Shown in pieces: positions 1 through 8,221 of a DNA stretch of 64,000 nucleotides. Both the position numbers and the translations under genes were made by a program. Each line of letters opens with the position of its first letter. Position 1 is the stretch's first letter. The notes under the pieces were generated by a model. The model did no database searches. It was not told the origin of the DNA and worked only from the letters and a program-made list of their open reading frames with translations. Source of the stretch: an uncultured Arachnia sp. (lineage in GTDB: Bacteria; Actinomycetota; Actinomycetes; Propionibacteriales; Propionibacteriaceae); the NCBI GenBank assembly GCA_947499145.1, contig CANMNB010000013.1, positions 1 through 64,000 of the forward strand, given 5' to 3'.

Positions 1-105
1 CAGTCACCGTCACCGTCGGCACCGGCAAAGGCGCAGGCGTCTCAGTCACCGTCACCGTCGGCACCGGCAAAGGCGCAGGCGTCTCAGTCACCGTCACCGT
101 CGGCG
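1..105 (-). repeat. 42-bp tandem repeat encoding PTVTVTETPAPLPV
   Basis: Two exact 42-bp units (1-42, 43-84) and the first ~21 bp of a third (85-105) lie in the coding frame of the surface protein. The array continues to the left of the window. In-frame units like this change copy number by slippage and would change the stalk length. Confidence 0.9.
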
Positions 106-1270
106 CAGGCGAAGGCGTCACCGTCGGCGTCGGGTCCTCAGACGGCGTCGGCAATACCTCTGGCACGGGGATGTCCAAGCAGCGGATTGCTCCCTGGAAG
201 GCGTGATGGTGCAACTCTCCACCCCCAGCGGTGGTGATGTCACGCGCGAACCACTGGCCGTTGGTGCTGGCTCCGGAGTCGAAGGACAGGTCGGCCCCCG
301 GCGCCCAGATTGATCCCATCTCGAGGCCGTTGATGCGGACGGTGCCCGTCGTCTGGGACAGGTCCAGCAGAATGTGGCGGCTGAGCGTCTGATCCTGGTC
401 AGCGGACCATCCTTCGAACCTCAACGCCCCGATGGTGTCGAGCCCAGCGGCTCCCCGCACGATGAGCGGAGCTTGCTGCGTGGGACGGTAGCCGGCTGCT
501 CGATCCAACTTGACGGTCTTGCCAGCGATATCGGCGTAGTCGATGACGTTAGGCCCGGTAGTGGAAAAGCCGGAGACATACGCCATACCGTGTTCATCGA
601 CAACCGTGACCTGGCGAGCCAGATCGTTGCTGTACATCGAGGCAAAGCAGGCGTTAACGGCAGCCACATCCGCCTCGAGGTCCGGGAAGTAGTCCGCGAC
701 CGAGTCGCGCTGCGTCTCGAGGTCGGCCAGGCTCGCTCCCGCAAACGGCAGCGCCTTGACCTCGATGTAGCCACCGTCAGCGTTGGTCAGACGAACGAAA
801 TCGCGGCCGGCCGCCGGGCCCACTCCACCCCCGCGGGTAGCCAGCTTCAGGTTGCTGGTATCGGCAAACCGCAAGGTTGAGACCGCTTCGTTCGAGTCAG
901 CCGCAATGGTGCCGGACTGGTCGGCGTTGGTCAGGTCCACATTGCCATTCCTGACAAAGCGGTCCGCGAGGAGCCTCACGGGGGCGCCGTCGATCAGGGG
1001 CACAGTGTATTGGGGATTGCCGGCGGCATGATGCCGCATCGGAAGGTTCTGCTGGCCTGACGAGAAGGTTCCGAAGGCTGCGACGGCACCCTCCAATTCG
1101 GCATTGCCCAGATGGGCATCGCCGGTGGCCACCAGCGAGAATCCACGATTGACATGGAACGGGTTGACCTCAGCCACAAGCGGCTCGGCCGAGGCCAGCA
1201 GCGCGCCAGCGAACTGCAAACTGAGCGCGACGGAGACTGCGAGGCCTCCGATTGCCCGGGGTCCGATCAT
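1..1270 (-). CDS. Choice-of-anchor-A/collagen-binding type secreted surface protein, C-terminus outside the window
   Basis: Open frame from ATG at 1270 to the window edge without a stop, so the gene is incomplete. The ATG follows a good ribosome site (GAGAGGAAG). Residues 1-28 look like a signal peptide ending ASA. The next ~350 residues begin NPFHVNRGFSLVATGDAHLG and include GTFSSGQQN, resembling the choice-of-anchor A / collagen-binding family of Gram-positive surface proteins (family call from memory, not a search). The C-terminal part is a Pro/Thr/Val stalk (PTVTVTETPAPLPV units) that probably spans the cell wall; the anchor would lie beyond base 1. Likely an adhesin or wall protein; ligand unknown. 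Confidence 0.72.
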   Translation of the reverse strand, partial: MIGPRAIGGLAVSVALSLQFAGALLASAEPLVAEVNPFHVNRGFSLVATGDAHLGNAELEGAVAAFGTFSSGQQNLPMRHHAAGNPQYTVPLIDGAPVRLLADRFVRNGNVDLTNADQSGTIAADSNEAVSTLRFADTSNLKLATRGGGVGPAAGRDFVRLTNADGGYIEVKALPFAGASLADLETQRDSVADYFPDLEADVAAVNACFASMYSNDLARQVTVVDEHGMAYVSGFSTTGPNVIDYADIAGKTVKLDRAAGYRPTQQAPLIVRGAAGLDTIGALRFEGWSADQDQTLSRHILLDLSQTTGTVRINGLEMGSIWAPGADLSFDSGASTNGQWFARDITTAGGGELHHHAFQGAIRCLDIPVPEVLPTPSEDPTPTVTPSPAPTVTVTETPAPLPVPTVTVTETPAPLPVPTVTVT

Positions 1271-1296
1271 ACACTTCCTCTCATTTTGCCGCCCCT

Positions 1297-1318
1297 GAAC
1301 GCGCTCAACGGCGCGTTC
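1297..1318. promoter_or_regulatory. Perfect 8-bp inverted repeat before the surface-protein gene
   Basis: GAACGCGC (1297-1304) and GCGCGTTC (1311-1318) are perfect inverted repeats with a 6-nt loop, 27 nt upstream of the start codon. A second smaller repeat, GGGGT/ACCCC, lies at 1340-1356. Either an operator or a 5' UTR hairpin. The rest of 1271-1492 holds no gene I can support; an A7 run near 1445 (T7 on the minus strand) could end ldh transcription but lacks a convincing stem. Confidence 0.4.
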
Positions 1319-1492
1319 GAGCCATCCAGGGGTGTCGGTGGGGTACATTAAACCCCGGTCGGACTTAACGTCTACACGGGGCGGTACGTTTGTACCCGAC
1401 GAGGAACTTACCCCACGGCGGCGAACAATTTCGAGGTGTGTCCAAAAAAACAGAGATGCGCTACACAAATGGCCTTGCGGTCGTCGCGAGGC

Positions 1493-2443
1493 TCAGAAAC
1501 CCAGGTTCCGCAGAGTCCCCCGGATGATTTGAGCCGAGTCGTGCATGGCGCCCAGCTCTCCGTCTTGCAGCGGCAGACGTAGGTGCTGCCCGGCCCCGTT
1601 ATGGTCCACCACCGTGGGTACGGACATGCACACGTCGTGGATGCCGTACCACCCGTCGAGCAGACTCGAGATTGGCAGCACGCGATGCTCGTCGCGCAAA
1701 ATGGCCTCAATAATCTGGGAGCCGGCCAGGCCAATCGCGTAGTTCGTGGCACCCTTGCCGGCGATCACCTCATAGGCGGCATTGACAACGCGGTCCGCAA
1801 TATCGTCGCGTGCCGATTCTCCCAACTTGCCCGTCTGTTTCTCCCACTGCAGCAGCGGCACGCCGCCGATACTGGCACTGGACCAGATCGGGATCTCGGA
1901 GTCGCCGTGCTCCCCGCAGATGTAGGCGTGCACGTTGCGCACCGCCACGCCGCAGGCCTCCGCCACGAGGAATCGCAGGCGTGAGGAGTCCAGCACGGTC
2001 CCGGAGCCGAACAGTTGGTTGGACGGCAGTCCGCTGATCTTCAGGACCGCGTAGGTCGTGACGTCGACGGGGTTGGTCACCATGAGGAAGATCGCGTCGG
2101 GCGACCGCTCGACGAGCGGCGGGATGACCTTCCGCATCAGCCCCACCGTCGCCTCCGCGAGGTCCATTCGGGTCTCGCCGGGGTTCTGCTTGGCGCCCGC
2201 GGTGATCACCACGACGTCGGAGCCCCGGGTGATCTCAGGATCATCGGAACCCTCGATTCGGGCCTGCGGCATGAACTGGCTGCCATGGGCGAGGTCGAGC
2301 GCCTCGGCCCGCACCTTGGCACCGTTGACGTCGTACAGGACGACGTGTCGGGCCACGCCCCTGATGAGCGCGGCGTACGCGAGCGACGAGCCGACGGCGC
2401 CCGCGCCGATGATCGCGAGCTTGTTGACCCCGCGGGCGGTCAC
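1493..2443 (-). CDS. ldh: L-lactate dehydrogenase
   Basis: 316 residues, full length for the family. Reduces pyruvate to L-lactate with NADH in the cytoplasm. Visible: Rossmann motif GAGAVGSS, substrate loop GAKQNPGETR (Gln for lactate rather than malate specificity, catalytic Arg), TNPVDVTTY, GSGTVLDSSRLR, and active-site His in ICGEHGDSE. GTG start at 2443, one base after the prs stop codon, so translation is probably coupled to prs. Confidence 0.95.
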   Translation of the reverse strand: MTARGVNKLAIIGAGAVGSSLAYAALIRGVARHVVLYDVNGAKVRAEALDLAHGSQFMPQARIEGSDDPEITRGSDVVVITAGAKQNPGETRMDLAEATVGLMRKVIPPLVERSPDAIFLMVTNPVDVTTYAVLKISGLPSNQLFGSGTVLDSSRLRFLVAEACGVAVRNVHAYICGEHGDSEIPIWSSASIGGVPLLQWEKQTGKLGESARDDIADRVVNAAYEVIAGKGATNYAIGLAGSQIIEAILRDEHRVLPISSLLDGWYGIHDVCMSVPTVVDHNGAGQHLRLPLQDGELGAMHDSAQIIRGTLRNLGF

Positions 2444-2444
2444 G

Positions 2445-3419
2445 TCAGGCCTTGCCTGCGAACAGCGAGGTCACGGACCCGTCGTTGAACACGGCGCTGA
2501 TGGCCTTGGCGAGCAGCGGGGCGATCGAGAGGACCGTGAGGTTCTCGATGGGCTGCTCCGACCTGATGGGCAGCGTGTTGGTGACGATGATCTCGTCGAA
2601 GCCGGCTTCGTTGAGCCGCTGGGCGGCCGGGCCGGAGAAGATCGGGTGCGTGGTGGCGGCGATCACCTTGGTGGCGCCCCGCTCCTTGAGGGCGGTGGCG
2701 GCCTGGGCGATCGTGCCGGCTGTGTCGATCATGTCGTCGACCAGCAGGCACACCTTGCCCTCCACCTCACCGACGACCTCGTGGACCGCGATGGTGTTGG
2801 CCTTGTCGTGGTCCCGACGCTTGTGCACGATCGCGAGCGGCGTGCCCAGGACGTCGGTCCACATGTCGGCCAGGCGCACGCGGCCGGCGTCGGGCGAGAC
2901 CACGCACATGTCGGCCACGTCGTAGTTGGCCTGCACGTAGTCGCTGAGCACGGGCAGGCCCCAGAGGTGGTCCACCGGCCCGTCGAAGAAGCCCTGGATC
3001 TGGGAGGCGTGCAGGTCGACCGACATGATCCGATCGGCACCGGCGGCGCGGTAGAGATCGGCGACGAGGCGGGCGGAGATGGGCTCGCGTCCCAGGTGCT
3101 TCTTGTCCTGGCGCGCGTACGGGTAGAAGGGCGCCACCACGGTGATCCGCTTCGCGGAGGCCCGCTTCAGCGCGTCCACCATGATGAGCTGCTCCATCAG
3201 CCACTCGTTGACGGGAGCGGTGTGGGACTGGATCACGAAGGCGTCGCAGCCGCGCACCGACTCCTCGAAGCGCACGTAGATCTCCGAGTTCGCGTAGGTG
3301 AGGGCGCGGGTGGGCACGAGCTCCTCGCCCATGATCTCCGCCACCTCCTGCGCCAACTCGGGGTACGCGCGCCCCGAGAAGAGCATGAGGTGCTTGTTGT
3401 TCGCGGTGTGGGTGGACAT
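2445..3419 (-). CDS. prs: Ribose-phosphate pyrophosphokinase (PRPP synthetase)
   Basis: 324 residues. Makes PRPP from ribose 5-phosphate and ATP for nucleotides, His and Trp. Class I features: the ATP/flexible loop YARQDKKHLGREPISARLVA, SVDLHASQIQGFF, and the PRPP-binding loop LLVDDMIDTAGT. Lies 9 bp after glmU and directly before ldh on the same strand. The glmU-prs pair is common in bacteria, both drawing on central sugar phosphates. Confidence 0.97.
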   Translation of the reverse strand: MSTHTANNKHLMLFSGRAYPELAQEVAEIMGEELVPTRALTYANSEIYVRFEESVRGCDAFVIQSHTAPVNEWLMEQLIMVDALKRASAKRITVVAPFYPYARQDKKHLGREPISARLVADLYRAAGADRIMSVDLHASQIQGFFDGPVDHLWGLPVLSDYVQANYDVADMCVVSPDAGRVRLADMWTDVLGTPLAIVHKRRDHDKANTIAVHEVVGEVEGKVCLLVDDMIDTAGTIAQAATALKERGATKVIAATTHPIFSGPAAQRLNEAGFDEIIVTNTLPIRSEQPIENLTVLSIAPLLAKAISAVFNDGSVTSLFAGKA

Positions 3420-3428
3420 CTGCGCCTC

Positions 3429-4913
3429 TCAGCCGTTCTTCTTCGCCCGGGATTCCTCAACCGCGGGGTGGATGGCCCCGTCCGAGGACTGTGCCGCGAC
3501 GTCCTGCTTGGAACCGGGGCGGGTGCGGGCCACCCAACCTTCAGAGATGTGCTGCCTGCCACGGGCGACGGCCAGGGCTCCGGCCGGGACGTCGTCGGTG
3601 ATGGTGGAGCCCGCGGCAACCAGGGCGCCGTCGCCGATGTCGACGGGGGCGACGAGCACCGAGTTCGATCCCACGAACGCACCCTCCCCGACGTGGGTTG
3701 CCGACTTGTGGATGCCGTCGTAGTTGGCGAAGATCGTGCCGGCGCCGATGTTGGCGCCCGCATCAATGTGCGCGTCGCCGACGTACGCCAGGTGCGGCAC
3801 CTTCGCGCCGCCGGCGATGCGGGCGTTCTTTGTCTCGACGAACGTGCCAATCTTGCCCTTGTCACCCAGCTGGGTGCCGGGCCGGAGATAGGCGAACGGA
3901 CCGACCGTGGCCCCCTCCCCGATGATGGCGAACGAGCCGTGGGTGCGGATGACCTCGGCGTCGGCGCCCACCTCGACGTCCATCAGCGTCGTGTACGGGC
4001 CGATGACGGCCCCCTCACCGATGGTGGTGGCACCCTGCAGGATGGTGCCGGGCATCAGGACGACGTCGGGCGCCAGGTCGACGTCGACGTCCACCCAGGT
4101 GGACGCCGGGTCGATGATGGTCACGCCCTTGAGCATCCACGCGTCGAGGATGCGGCGGCTCATCTCCTTGTTCATCCGGGCCAGCTGGACGCGATCGTTG
4201 ACGCCTTCCGTCTGCCACAGGTCCTCGATGACCATGGCGCCGACCTCGCGGCCCGTGGTGTGGGCATGGTGCACGACGTCGGTGAGGTACTGCTCGCCCT
4301 GGGCGTTGTCCGTGCCGAGCGAGCCCAGACCCTCACTCAGGACCTCGGCGTCGAAGACGTAGATGCCCGAATTGATCTCGCAGATCGCGCGCTGCTCCTG
4401 TGTGGCGTCCTTGTGCTCGACGATCCCGACGACCTTCTCGCCGTGCCGGACGACCCGCCCATACCCGGTGGGGTCGTCGACGACGGCGGTGAGCACGGTG
4501 GCGGCGTGGTGCCGGGCGCGGTGGACCGCGACCAGCTGGCGCAGCGTGTCACCGGTCAGCATCGGCACGTCGCCGTAGGTGACCACGACCTCGCCCCGGA
4601 GTTCGCCCAGGTCCTCGAGACCGCACTTGACGGCGTGCCCCGTGCCCAGCTGTTCGTCCTGGACGGCCGTGCGGACCGTGGTGGTGAGCGTCTCCAGGTG
4701 GGCGGCGACCTCGTCGCGCTGGTGCCCGACGACCACGACGAGGTGCTCCGGGTTGAGCGCCGCCGCGGCGGAGACCGAGAAACTCAGCATGGTCTTTCCG
4801 CACACCTCGTGCAGCAGCTTGGACTTCTTGGACTTCATTCGGGTCCCGCCGCCTGCGGCGAGGACGACTACTGCGCTGACCGGGGCCAGGTCGTCGAGAT
4901 GATCTGCCGACAT
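3429..4913 (-). CDS. glmU: Bifunctional UDP-N-acetylglucosamine pyrophosphorylase / glucosamine-1-phosphate acetyltransferase
   Basis: 494 residues from ATG 4913, preceded by GGAGA; a longer upstream frame (to 5066) has no site and no homologous look. N-terminal nucleotidyltransferase starts LAAGGGTRMKSKKSKLLHEV; the C-terminal half is a left-handed beta-helix with hexapeptide repeats (IGEGAVIGPYTTL, VGPFAYLRPGTQLG) and the NARIAGGAKVPHLAYVGDA region. Makes UDP-GlcNAc for peptidoglycan (and mycothiol in actinobacteria). First gene of glmU-prs-ldh; divergent from the DUF5709 gene. Confidence 0.97.
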   Translation of the reverse strand: MSADHLDDLAPVSAVVVLAAGGGTRMKSKKSKLLHEVCGKTMLSFSVSAAAALNPEHLVVVVGHQRDEVAAHLETLTTTVRTAVQDEQLGTGHAVKCGLEDLGELRGEVVVTYGDVPMLTGDTLRQLVAVHRARHHAATVLTAVVDDPTGYGRVVRHGEKVVGIVEHKDATQEQRAICEINSGIYVFDAEVLSEGLGSLGTDNAQGEQYLTDVVHHAHTTGREVGAMVIEDLWQTEGVNDRVQLARMNKEMSRRILDAWMLKGVTIIDPASTWVDVDVDLAPDVVLMPGTILQGATTIGEGAVIGPYTTLMDVEVGADAEVIRTHGSFAIIGEGATVGPFAYLRPGTQLGDKGKIGTFVETKNARIAGGAKVPHLAYVGDAHIDAGANIGAGTIFANYDGIHKSATHVGEGAFVGSNSVLVAPVDIGDGALVAAGSTITDDVPAGALAVARGRQHISEGWVARTRPGSKQDVAAQSSDGAIHPAVEESRAKKNG

Positions 4914-5050
4914 GGTTCTCCAATGCTGTTTCAGGACATCGCGTCGCTCGCCGTCTCCTGGCGGAGGCAGGAACTCAGCCAATCTTGTCACATCCGGGCA
5001 GGGTCGCCACACGGGCTGCGATGACCCGGGGATCCGGCAGGCTGGAGCGC

Positions 5051-5356
5051 ATGAGCATGGACGCACACGATGGCAACATCGACGGGCTGGAGAATCTGGA
5101 CGCCGAGGAAATGGCCGACGCCAACCAGCCCTACACCGAGGTGACGGCCGAGGACCTGGCCACCGACGAACTCGTCTACGACGGCGCGGATCCCGCGGAG
5201 ATGGTCCCCGACGGCACCGCGCCGGTCGACCAGGCCCTGCACGAGGACGACCCCGCTACAGAGGAGACCATCGACGAGCGGCTGGCGCAGGAGCAGCCGG
5301 ACCCGGCGGCCGACGTCGCCTACGGCGAGCCGCTGCGCGGCGACGAGCTGGACTGA
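5051..5356 (+). CDS. DUF5709 family acidic protein
   Basis: 101 residues from ATG 5051, with GGAG six bases before; an earlier in-frame start at 4985 has no such site. Extremely acidic, no Cys, no membrane segment. The tail ETIDERLAQEQPD matches what I recall of actinobacterial DUF5709. Function unknown; probably a small soluble disordered protein. Transcribed away from glmU with 137 bp between them. Confidence 0.7.
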   Translation: MSMDAHDGNIDGLENLDAEEMADANQPYTEVTAEDLATDELVYDGADPAEMVPDGTAPVDQALHEDDPATEETIDERLAQEQPDPAADVAYGEPLRGDELD

Positions 5357-5375
5357 GCGGTTACTCCTCGCTCCC

Positions 5376-5540
5376 CGAGTGGGGCACGCGGTGCCCGTGT
5401 CGAGGGGAAGGGGACAAGACGCCTCGACACGCCGCCTGCAGCGGCTACTCGGCGACCGTCCAGCAACCACGTGAGCACCTGGTGACGCAGCCGCACCCAT
5501 ATCGCTCGCCGAGTAGCGGCGCAGCCGCGTGTCGAGGCGT
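5376..5540. repeat. Cluster of REP-like palindromic intergenic repeats
   Basis: Arm 5419-5455 and arm 5506-5540 are near-complete inverted copies (TCGCCGAGTAGC ... GCGTGTCGAGGCGT) around a ~50-bp spacer. A third diverged copy (CGAGT ... GTGTCGAGG) occupies ~5376-5406. This is the only content of the 225-bp gap 5357-5581 apart from the response-regulator promoter. Resembles dispersed palindromes seen between genes in many actinobacterial genomes. Confidence 0.7.
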
Positions 5541-5552
5541 CGCCCGACGGCG

Positions 5553-5558
5553 TACCGT
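5553..5558 (+). promoter_or_regulatory. -10 box of the response-regulator/kinase operon
   Basis: TACCGT lies 24 bp before the GTG at 5582, and a strong ribosome site GGGAGGAG (5569-5576) falls between them. The same TACCGTGGACCC string occurs before the gene at 15645. Confidence 0.5.
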
Positions 5559-5581
5559 GGACCCCGTTGGGAGGAGACGCC

Positions 5582-6271
5582 GTGGGGGCTTCGGTACTGG
5601 TGGTCGACGACGCGGCAGAGATCCGCAGCCTTCTGAAGTCCTACCTCGAGGCCGACGGCATGGCCGTGCGCGTGGCCGGGACCGGCGAGGAGGCCCTGCG
5701 GCTGGTCCGCGAGACATCCCCGGACGTCGTCCTCCTCGATCTCGGACTGCCCGACATCTCCGGCCTGGACGTCCTCGAGCAGATCCGCACCACGTCGTCG
5801 GTCTACGTCATCGCCGTCACGGCCCGCGCCGAGGAGGTGGACAAGATTGTCACCCTGCGCGTCGGCGCCGACGACTACATCGTCAAGCCCTTCAGCCCCC
5901 GCGAGGTCGTGGCGCGGGTCCACGCCATGTTGCGCCGTCCCCGTGCGGGAGCAGCACCGCCGGACCCGCGGCTGCGGTTCGACGGCTTGATACTCGACCC
6001 CGAGCGCCGCGAGGTGAGCGTGGACGGCGAGCCCGTGTCCCTCAGCGCCCTGGACTTCGACCTGCTGCACGCCCTCGCCGCCCGGCCGGGGCGCGTCTAC
6101 TCACGCGGGCAGCTCCTCGAGAGCGTCTGGGGCTATTCGTTCTACGGCGACGAGCGCGTCGTCGACGTCCACATCCGGACCATCCGCGCTGCCCTGGGGG
6201 ACGACGGCACGCGGTTCGTCGGCACGGTTCGCGGCGTCGGCTACCGGTTCCTCAAGGACCCGCTGCCGTGA
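5582..6271 (+). CDS. OmpR/PhoB-family response regulator
   Basis: 229 residues. I chose GTG 5582 because GGGAGGAG lies 5 bases upstream; an earlier TTG at 5567 lies before the ribosome site. Receiver domain: acidic pair in VVDDAAE, phospho-acceptor Asp in VVLLDLGLP, Thr in VTARA, Lys in YIVKPF. C-terminal winged helix (LSALDFDLLHALAARPGRVYSR ... VDVHIRTIRAALG ... RGVGYRF). Overlaps the kinase gene by 4 bp (GTGA). Confidence 0.93.
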   Translation: MGASVLVVDDAAEIRSLLKSYLEADGMAVRVAGTGEEALRLVRETSPDVVLLDLGLPDISGLDVLEQIRTTSSVYVIAVTARAEEVDKIVTLRVGADDYIVKPFSPREVVARVHAMLRRPRAGAAPPDPRLRFDGLILDPERREVSVDGEPVSLSALDFDLLHALAARPGRVYSRGQLLESVWGYSFYGDERVVDVHIRTIRAALGDDGTRFVGTVRGVGYRFLKDPLP

Positions 6272-7344
6272 GCCGCATCGCGACTCGCCTGACCCTGAGC
6301 CACGTGCTGGTGGTCGTCGTCGGGGCGCTGGTGACGTTCCTGCTGACCCGCGCCCTGGCGCCCGCCCTGTACGACCGGTTCGAGCGGGGCCCACGCTCGA
6401 TGCAGGGACAGAACCTGCGGCAACAGATGATCGACGCCGTCGACCTCGCACTTCTCATCGGCGCCGCATCGGGCATCCTCGTGGCGGCCCTGCTGGGGTG
6501 GCTGATCGCCGACCGATTCACCCGGCCCATCGAGGACCTGCAGGCCGCTGCCCGGGCCATGGCGGGTGGTCGCTACGACGTCGAACTTCCCGCGCCACCG
6601 GAACGCGAACTCGCCGAGCTCGCCGGCGACCTCCGCGCCCTCGGCGATTCCTTGGCCAGCACGGAGGCACGGCGCGTCCAATTGCTCGGCGACGTCGCGC
6701 ACGAGCTGCGCACACCACTGACGATCATCGGCGGCTACGTGGAGGGCATGTCCGACGGTGTGGTCGCCACGGACCCCGAACACCTCTCCCTCATCGGACG
6801 CGAGGTGGAGCGGATGCGGCGGCTGTCCGACGACCTGGTCGCCCTGTCCCGCGCCCAGGAGACCGGCCTCAACCTGCGCGTCGAGGTCGTCGATGTGGGC
6901 GCGGTCACCGCGGAAACGGTCGAGCGGTTGCGGCCGCAGGCACGCGACGCTGACGTGCGGCTCGTCGTCGTCCAGGAACCGACGCTGGTCGACGGGGACC
7001 CCGGTCGTATCGGCCAGGTGGTGACGAACCTCGTCGGCAACGCGCTGAAGGCGGTCCGGAGGGGCGGTCACATCGAGGTGGCCTGTCGACGACTCGGGGA
7101 CCAGGCGGTCGTGACGGTCGCCGACGACGGGGAGGGCCTGGCGCCCCAGGACGTCGAGCGCGTCTTCGAACGCTTCTACCGGGTGGAGCGTCGGCAGGGC
7201 GACGAGCGCGGCGGAGGGTCGGGCATCGGTCTCACGATCGCCCGGCAGATCGCCCGGGCCCACGGGGGCGATCTCGTGGCGGCCTCCCCCGGCCCCCAGC
7301 GAGGCAGCACTTTCACCCTGAGCCTGCCGATCACCAGGCGGTGA
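6268..7344 (+). CDS. Membrane histidine kinase, partner of the 5582 regulator
   Basis: 358 residues from GTG 6268. Two membrane segments (about 10-30 and 59-80) with only ~28 residues between them, so almost no external sensor domain; HAMP about 80-133; DHp with phospho-acceptor His145 in GDVAHELRTPL; ATPase boxes N (NLVGNALKAV), G1 (VADDGEGL), F/G2 (GGGSGIGL). The small loop suggests it senses something in or at the membrane or needs a partner. Ends opposite the DUF2202 gene, with a shared terminator between them. Confidence 0.92.
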   Translation: MSRIATRLTLSHVLVVVVGALVTFLLTRALAPALYDRFERGPRSMQGQNLRQQMIDAVDLALLIGAASGILVAALLGWLIADRFTRPIEDLQAAARAMAGGRYDVELPAPPERELAELAGDLRALGDSLASTEARRVQLLGDVAHELRTPLTIIGGYVEGMSDGVVATDPEHLSLIGREVERMRRLSDDLVALSRAQETGLNLRVEVVDVGAVTAETVERLRPQARDADVRLVVVQEPTLVDGDPGRIGQVVTNLVGNALKAVRRGGHIEVACRRLGDQAVVTVADDGEGLAPQDVERVFERFYRVERRQGDERGGGSGIGLTIARQIARAHGGDLVAASPGPQRGSTFTLSLPITRR

Positions 7345-7348
7345 CATG

Positions 7349-7382
7349 CCGTTCGGCGCCACCCCGGGGTGACGCCGAACGG
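7349..7382. terminator. Bidirectional hairpin terminator
   Basis: A 34-bp near-perfect palindrome: CCGTTCGGCGCCACCCC followed at once by its complement with a single mismatch. It lies between two convergent genes (kinase stop 7344, DUF2202 stop 7395). It has no T-tract, as is frequent for intrinsic terminators in high-GC actinobacteria. Confidence 0.75.
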
Positions 7383-7394
7383 ATCGCGGTGGTG

Positions 7395-8132
7395 TCAGCG
7401 GTTGCCGCGCGGGCCGCGGCGCGGGCCGTCGCCATCGCCGGGGCCATCCGGGTTGCCGGAGCCGTCGCGCAGTTGCGTGCCGGAGCCGTCGCGCATGCCC
7501 CTGCCCTCGCGCGGGCCCTGGGGTGTGCCGTCGCAGTCCTCCCGCGGGCCGACCATCTGGCCGCGGTCAGGACGCCCTGCGGCCGGGCCCTGTCCCAGCG
7601 GCTCCTCGCCGTTGGCGGCGCGGGTGAAGGCTGCGAGGTGCTTCTCGGACCCCCGCAGCAGCGAGGTGTAGACCCGCTCGATGTCAGCGTTGTCGACGTC
7701 CTCGATCTGCTCCTTGAGGTCGGCGATGTCCCGCTCCTCGAGCTCGATGGCGACGGCGAAGGCCGCCTCCTCGGAAGCCTGGCCGCGCTCGAGCCAGTCG
7801 TCGTAAAGGTCCTGGATGGCGGCGTCGGTGAACTCCCCGGCGTCCTGACCGGCTGCGGGATCCGCGATGTCGTAGGTGGTCAACAGACGCCCGATGGCGT
7901 CGTAGTGACGCTGCTCGCTGTTGGCGATGCGGTCCCAGACGACCGAGTCGTACTTCTCGCCGAGGGCGGTGTAGAGGTCCCGGGCCATCTTCTCCTCCTC
8001 GCGGCTGAAGGTGACCGAATCCTGCTCGTCCGTCTCGAGGGCGTCGGGATCGGCGCTGGCGATCGACGTGCCACCGATGGTGAGGGCGGCCACGGCCAGC
8101 CCGCCTGCGATGCCATAGATTGTGCGCTTCAT
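7395..8132 (-). CDS. Secreted DUF2202 ferritin-like protein
   Basis: 245 residues. Signal peptide 1-27 (MKRTIYG ... TSIASA|DP). The central part (EEEKMARDLYTALGEKY, NSEQRHYDAI, AIELEERDIADLKE, EKHLAAF) is the DUF2202 four-helix, ferritin-like fold with conserved Glu/His that could bind metal. The tail (~190-245) is Gly/Arg/Asp-rich with repeated RDGSG motifs and is probably disordered. Activity unproven. Three direct repeats upstream may be the binding site of the adjacent response regulator. Confidence 0.82.
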   Translation of the reverse strand: MKRTIYGIAGGLAVAALTIGGTSIASADPDALETDEQDSVTFSREEEKMARDLYTALGEKYDSVVWDRIANSEQRHYDAIGRLLTTYDIADPAAGQDAGEFTDAAIQDLYDDWLERGQASEEAAFAVAIELEERDIADLKEQIEDVDNADIERVYTSLLRGSEKHLAAFTRAANGEEPLGQGPAAGRPDRGQMVGPREDCDGTPQGPREGRGMRDGSGTQLRDGSGNPDGPGDGDGPRRGPRGNR

Positions 8133-8179
8133 GGCGTTCTCCTTGTGTTGAGGTGAGACACCAGTTCACAGCCGCCGCA

Positions 8180-8219
8180 TGAAGCTTGCCGTGAGGGACA
8201 TGTGAAGCTTCGATGAAGC
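8180..8219. promoter_or_regulatory. TGAAGC direct repeats upstream of the DUF2202 gene
   Basis: TGAAGC occurs at 8180, 8203 and 8214: spacings of 23 and 11 bp, near whole helical turns and typical of OmpR-family binding sites. The array is 48-87 bp before the DUF2202 start (8132, leftward) and is also just past the PIG-L stop codon (8222). Candidate site for the 5582 regulator; unproven. Confidence 0.4.
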
Positions 8220-8221
8220 CG

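Noticed and set aside
1-126. CRISPR array in the short tandem repeats
   Set aside because: Units are directly adjacent with no spacers and keep the reading frame of a surface protein.
1440-1492. Terminator of ldh at the A7 run
   Set aside because: The T-tract (minus strand) exists but no convincing GC stem precedes it.
2058-5024. 988-codon open frame on the + strand
   Set aside because: Antisense to prs and glmU, whose products are unmistakable. Low-complexity His/Asp/Gly/Arg sequence produced by high GC.
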